DNA of 64,000 nt from Mycobacterium sp. (GTDB lineage Bacteria; Actinomycetota; Actinomycetes; Mycobacteriales; Mycobacteriaceae). A model generated the notes under the pieces. That model did not search any database. It was given only the letters and a program-made list of their open reading frames with translations, and was not told the DNA's origin. A program made the position numbers and the translations under genes. Each line of letters starts with the position of its first letter. Positions within the stretch are counted from its first letter, which is position 1. This document shows positions 61,727 through 64,000 of this stretch, piece after piece. The DNA lies in contig JAHFVD010000042.1 in the NCBI GenBank assembly GCA_023264735.1, forward strand, positions 1 to 64,000, given 5' to 3'.

Positions 61727-62041
61727 ATGTCGGAACCGATTTCTCTCGATAGCGAGGCCGCCAAGCAGGCGGTCCAGGAGTGGCATGACTACGCCAACCA
61801 GGTGCAGGCCCACGGCCAGAAACACCACATGACCCTCGAAGAAATCCGCACCGCCGTGGGCGACACCTACGCCCCGTTCGTCGCGGCCAAGCAGGCGGAG
61901 ATGGAGGCCCGCGAAGCGGCGTACGCCCGGGCTGCAGCCAACGCTCGCGGTCACGCGCAGCGGCTGTCCAACACGGCCACCATTTTCGAGACCACTGACG
62001 ATGAGTCCGCAGCGCGGATGAACCGCATCCTGGACGCGTAG
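61727..62041 (+). CDS. EspC-like protein, second of two tandem paralogues
   Basis: A 104-residue protein close to its upstream neighbour over its whole length. It lacks the extra C-terminal segment. GGGGTGGGAG precedes the ATG at 61727, and the stop is ten bases before the next gene. Proteins of this family are often exported with EspA-like partners by ESX systems; here the large neighbour at 62051 may be the partner (inference). Confidence 0.8.
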   Translation: MSEPISLDSEAAKQAVQEWHDYANQVQAHGQKHHMTLEEIRTAVGDTYAPFVAAKQAEMEAREAAYARAAANARGHAQRLSNTATIFETTDDESAARMNRILDA

Positions 62042-62050
62042 CCTGCGATT

Positions 62051-63736
62051 ATGGACTTGAAGGTCGATCCGGACGGTCTGCGGGCCGACGGTGCCGCTTT
62101 GGCTGACTCAGCAAGCCAAGGCAACACCGTCGCGCCATGCACGGCTGCCGCATCCGACACCGTCTCCGCCCACGTCGCCGACATGCTGACCACGTGGACG
62201 CAGTCACTGCACACCCTGATGGACCATGCCGGGCAATTGCGGGAGGCCGGCGGGATGGCGCTGTCCGGCACCGGCACGGACCTGCAATCAGCGGACGACA
62301 CCAACGCCCACCACATCTCCAACGTGATCGACGGCGGGGGATCAACCCCGGCCTCGGCGCCGAGTGCACCGGCCGCGTCCCCGCCGATCGTCCCGCTGCC
62401 GACGCTGCCGACCCTCCCGACGCTCAATCCTCTCGCCCCGATGACCGGTGAACAGGTATCAGCCCTGGTCCACGCCGGGCCAGGCCCGGCCAGCCTGCGG
62501 GCGTTCGCCACCCACATCCGCACTATGGTCGCCCCGGCGGTGAAGACCACCGCGCAGGACGTCCGCAACTCCGGCCAGTCGGTGCACAACCACTGGGACG
62601 ACGGCCAGACCACCGCGGCGAAGAAAGTCGGCGCGCACGCCGACTGGCTGGAATCGACCCTGCATCCAAGCTTCATGTCGGTCGCTGACGCCGCCGACTC
62701 GGCCGCCGAGCACACCGACACCCTCATCAAGAACACGCCGACACCGCAGGAATTCACTGATCTGCACCGACGGCTCAACGTGGCAATGGCGAACTACCGG
62801 GCCACCGGCGGCCGCAACGCCGCCCAGGTCGCGGCCCTTCAATCCGAACTGGCCAACAAGCAGTCCACCGCACTGGCGAGCTACGAGACATTCGCTGCCG
62901 CCGCCCCGGCCACCACCGCCGGCGCGGCGCCCCCGGCCCCGGCGCCGCCGATCGTGCACGTCGCTGGCGGCCAGGTCGACAAGATCAACGAGGCGGTGCA
63001 CCTCAAGAAGGACGGCCCCGGGCACGGTGAGGCGCACCGCGGTCACGGTCCTGGCGACGAGGACTCACCCGTGCCGACCGACACCCCGCCGGGAACCCCG
63101 ACCGGTACTCCGCCCGCCGCTCCGCTGGCGGCCCCGGCCGCGTCCGCCGACCAAGCCGCCTCCGGTGCGGTCGCCAACGTCGCGGGCATGATCATGGGCG
63201 CCGGGGCAGGAGCTGCCGGGCAGGTCGCAAGCACCATGCACGGGCTCACCGGGGGCGGCTCGCCCCTTTCGGCGCTGTCGAGCCTGTCCTCCCTCCCCGG
63301 TCTGGGTGGGATGCCGCAGATGGAAACCCCTCAGATACCCGGCGGACCTGGGGACGGCAACGGCGGATCACCCGAGGGTGAACCGAGCGACTTTGGCCCC
63401 GGCGATACCAGCCCCGCATCCGGTGGAGGGGGAGACGGGGGTGGCGGCGCACCGCTGTCCAGCTCGAGCCCTGCCGTAGGCCCACCGGCCGGAAGCGGCA
63501 TTACCGCAGGCACTCCAGGCGGCGGTAGCCCCGGCGCAGGCGGCCCCGGCGCAGGCGGGATGGGAATGATGCCGCCGATGATGGGTGCCGGCATGGGCGG
63601 CAAAAACGAGGAAGGCCGCAAGCCCGACGATCATCGCCGCGTCGTGCACCGACCGGTCCCCAACACTGAGCCGGTGTTCGGCGAAGTCCGCCGCGAACGC
63701 CGCGAGCGCACCGACCGGGACAAGAAGAAGACCTAG
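62051..63736 (+). CDS. Type VII secretion substrate-like protein with Gly/Pro-rich tail
   Basis: A 561-residue protein related to 33230-34645. Two helical domains flank a Pro-rich linker (about 100-130); the second has an HWDDG turn like ESX WxG motifs and PTPQEFTDLHRRLNVAMANYRATGGRNAAQVAALQ. The long C-terminal region is Pro/Gly/Ser-rich (about 300-530), with a His-rich patch (HGEAHRGHG) and an Arg/Glu-rich ending. The small overlap-like spacing to the EspC-like gene and the YbaB-like gene downstream suggests one operon, like the Rv0025-Rv0028 region of M. tuberculosis. Export is inferred. Confidence 0.8.
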   Translation: MDLKVDPDGLRADGAALADSASQGNTVAPCTAAASDTVSAHVADMLTTWTQSLHTLMDHAGQLREAGGMALSGTGTDLQSADDTNAHHISNVIDGGGSTPASAPSAPAASPPIVPLPTLPTLPTLNPLAPMTGEQVSALVHAGPGPASLRAFATHIRTMVAPAVKTTAQDVRNSGQSVHNHWDDGQTTAAKKVGAHADWLESTLHPSFMSVADAADSAAEHTDTLIKNTPTPQEFTDLHRRLNVAMANYRATGGRNAAQVAALQSELANKQSTALASYETFAAAAPATTAGAAPPAPAPPIVHVAGGQVDKINEAVHLKKDGPGHGEAHRGHGPGDEDSPVPTDTPPGTPTGTPPAAPLAAPAASADQAASGAVANVAGMIMGAGAGAAGQVASTMHGLTGGGSPLSALSSLSSLPGLGGMPQMETPQIPGGPGDGNGGSPEGEPSDFGPGDTSPASGGGGDGGGGAPLSSSSPAVGPPAGSGITAGTPGGGSPGAGGPGAGGMGMMPPMMGAGMGGKNEEGRKPDDHRRVVHRPVPNTEPVFGEVRRERRERTDRDKKKT

Positions 63737-63793
63737 CAAGACCAGGGGAGTTGCGTTGCAACGCAGCGCATATCAGAGAGGGAGACACAAGAC

Positions 63794-64000
63794 ATGGCCA
63801 CACGGACCGAGCAGATGTCGTCGATGATCGACAAACTGTTGGACAGCGTTTACGAGTGGGAAGACAAGGTGAACGCCTTCACCGCCACCAGCGAGATCGA
63901 CGACGAAATCGTGGTGACGCACGACGGCCGCGGCCGTCTGATCGGCTGCGACATTCCCCCCGGACTCCACGAGCGACTGTCCGTGGAGGAATTCGAAGAG
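63794..64000 (+). CDS. YbaB/EbfC-like protein (partial, runs off the window)
   Basis: The first 69 residues are visible. The pattern of a helix, two beta strands (EIVVTHDGRGRLIGCDIPP) and the LSVEEFEE loop fits the YbaB/EbfC family, small dimers often encoded beside ESX substrate genes in mycobacteria. GGGAGACA lies before the ATG. The gene continues beyond 64000. Confidence 0.72.
   Translation, partial: MATRTEQMSSMIDKLLDSVYEWEDKVNAFTATSEIDDEIVVTHDGRGRLIGCDIPPGLHERLSVEEFEE

Noticed and set aside
1..64000. CRISPR arrays, tRNA and rRNA genes
   Set aside because: No regularly spaced repeats, no tRNA-like T-loop region and no rRNA-like sequence seen by eye.

Overview
The window looks like mycobacterial DNA, most likely part of a large plasmid or integrated plasmid of a non-tuberculous Mycobacterium. 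The mycobacterial signals are LppX/LprG-type lipoproteins, PknH-type sensor domains, an Rv1747-like FHA-ABC exporter, an LmeA-like protein, EspC- and EspI-like proteins and many Pro/Ala-rich membrane proteins. The plasmid signals are ParA with a partner protein, a primase-type replication initiator, two toxin-antitoxin modules, a giant methylase-helicase and an IS110-family element. No rRNA, tRNA or CRISPR array was seen.

Left part (1-22.5 kb): an envelope cluster. It holds the FHA-FHA-ABC exporter fused to a PknH-like sensor domain (4047-7505), an LprG-like lipoprotein, a DUF4189 protein, a zinc metallopeptidase lipoprotein, an EspI-like ATPase, an FHA protein, three further stand-alone PknH-type sensor proteins and a DUF4333 protein. 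An IS110-family element sits at 16.5-17.9 kb, and its non-coding left end is repeated without the transposase at 19.36-19.66 kb.

Signalling operon (22.9-29.9 kb, minus strand): an FHA+HTH regulator, three tandem paralogous lipoproteins and a Ser/Thr kinase whose extracellular half resembles a siderophore-binding protein. The first gene appears to be transcribed leaderless from a promoter carrying a GTAGC-N3-GCTAC palindrome. Related GCTAYGGTTA promoter elements lie before the FHA-ABC gene, the other FHA gene, one PknH-type sensor gene and a small membrane protein gene. I infer a phospho-signalling regulon that links kinase, FHA proteins and envelope proteins. This is the strongest candidate for an undescribed system here.

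Middle (30-43 kb): small membrane and hypothetical proteins, a type VII secretion substrate-like protein (33230-34645), a large Ala/Thr-rich surface protein, and a degenerate EccC-like ATPase domain that has lost its nucleotide-binding motifs (40071-40910).

Plasmid backbone (43-60.5 kb): a repressor-like RHH protein with a TGTACAC operator, the methylase-helicase (DarB-like architecture), a two-repeat HTH regulator, a VbhA/Fic module, parAB, about 1.5 kb of apparently non-coding origin/centromere-like DNA, a RES-Xre module, a TTCCG repeat array and the primase-like Rep. A terminator-ended structured RNA lies upstream of rep.

Right end (61-64 kb): two tandem EspC-like proteins, a second type VII substrate-like protein paralogous to 33230-34645, and the start of a YbaB/EbfC-like gene. 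This is probably the edge of a type VII secretion or accessory locus that continues beyond the window.
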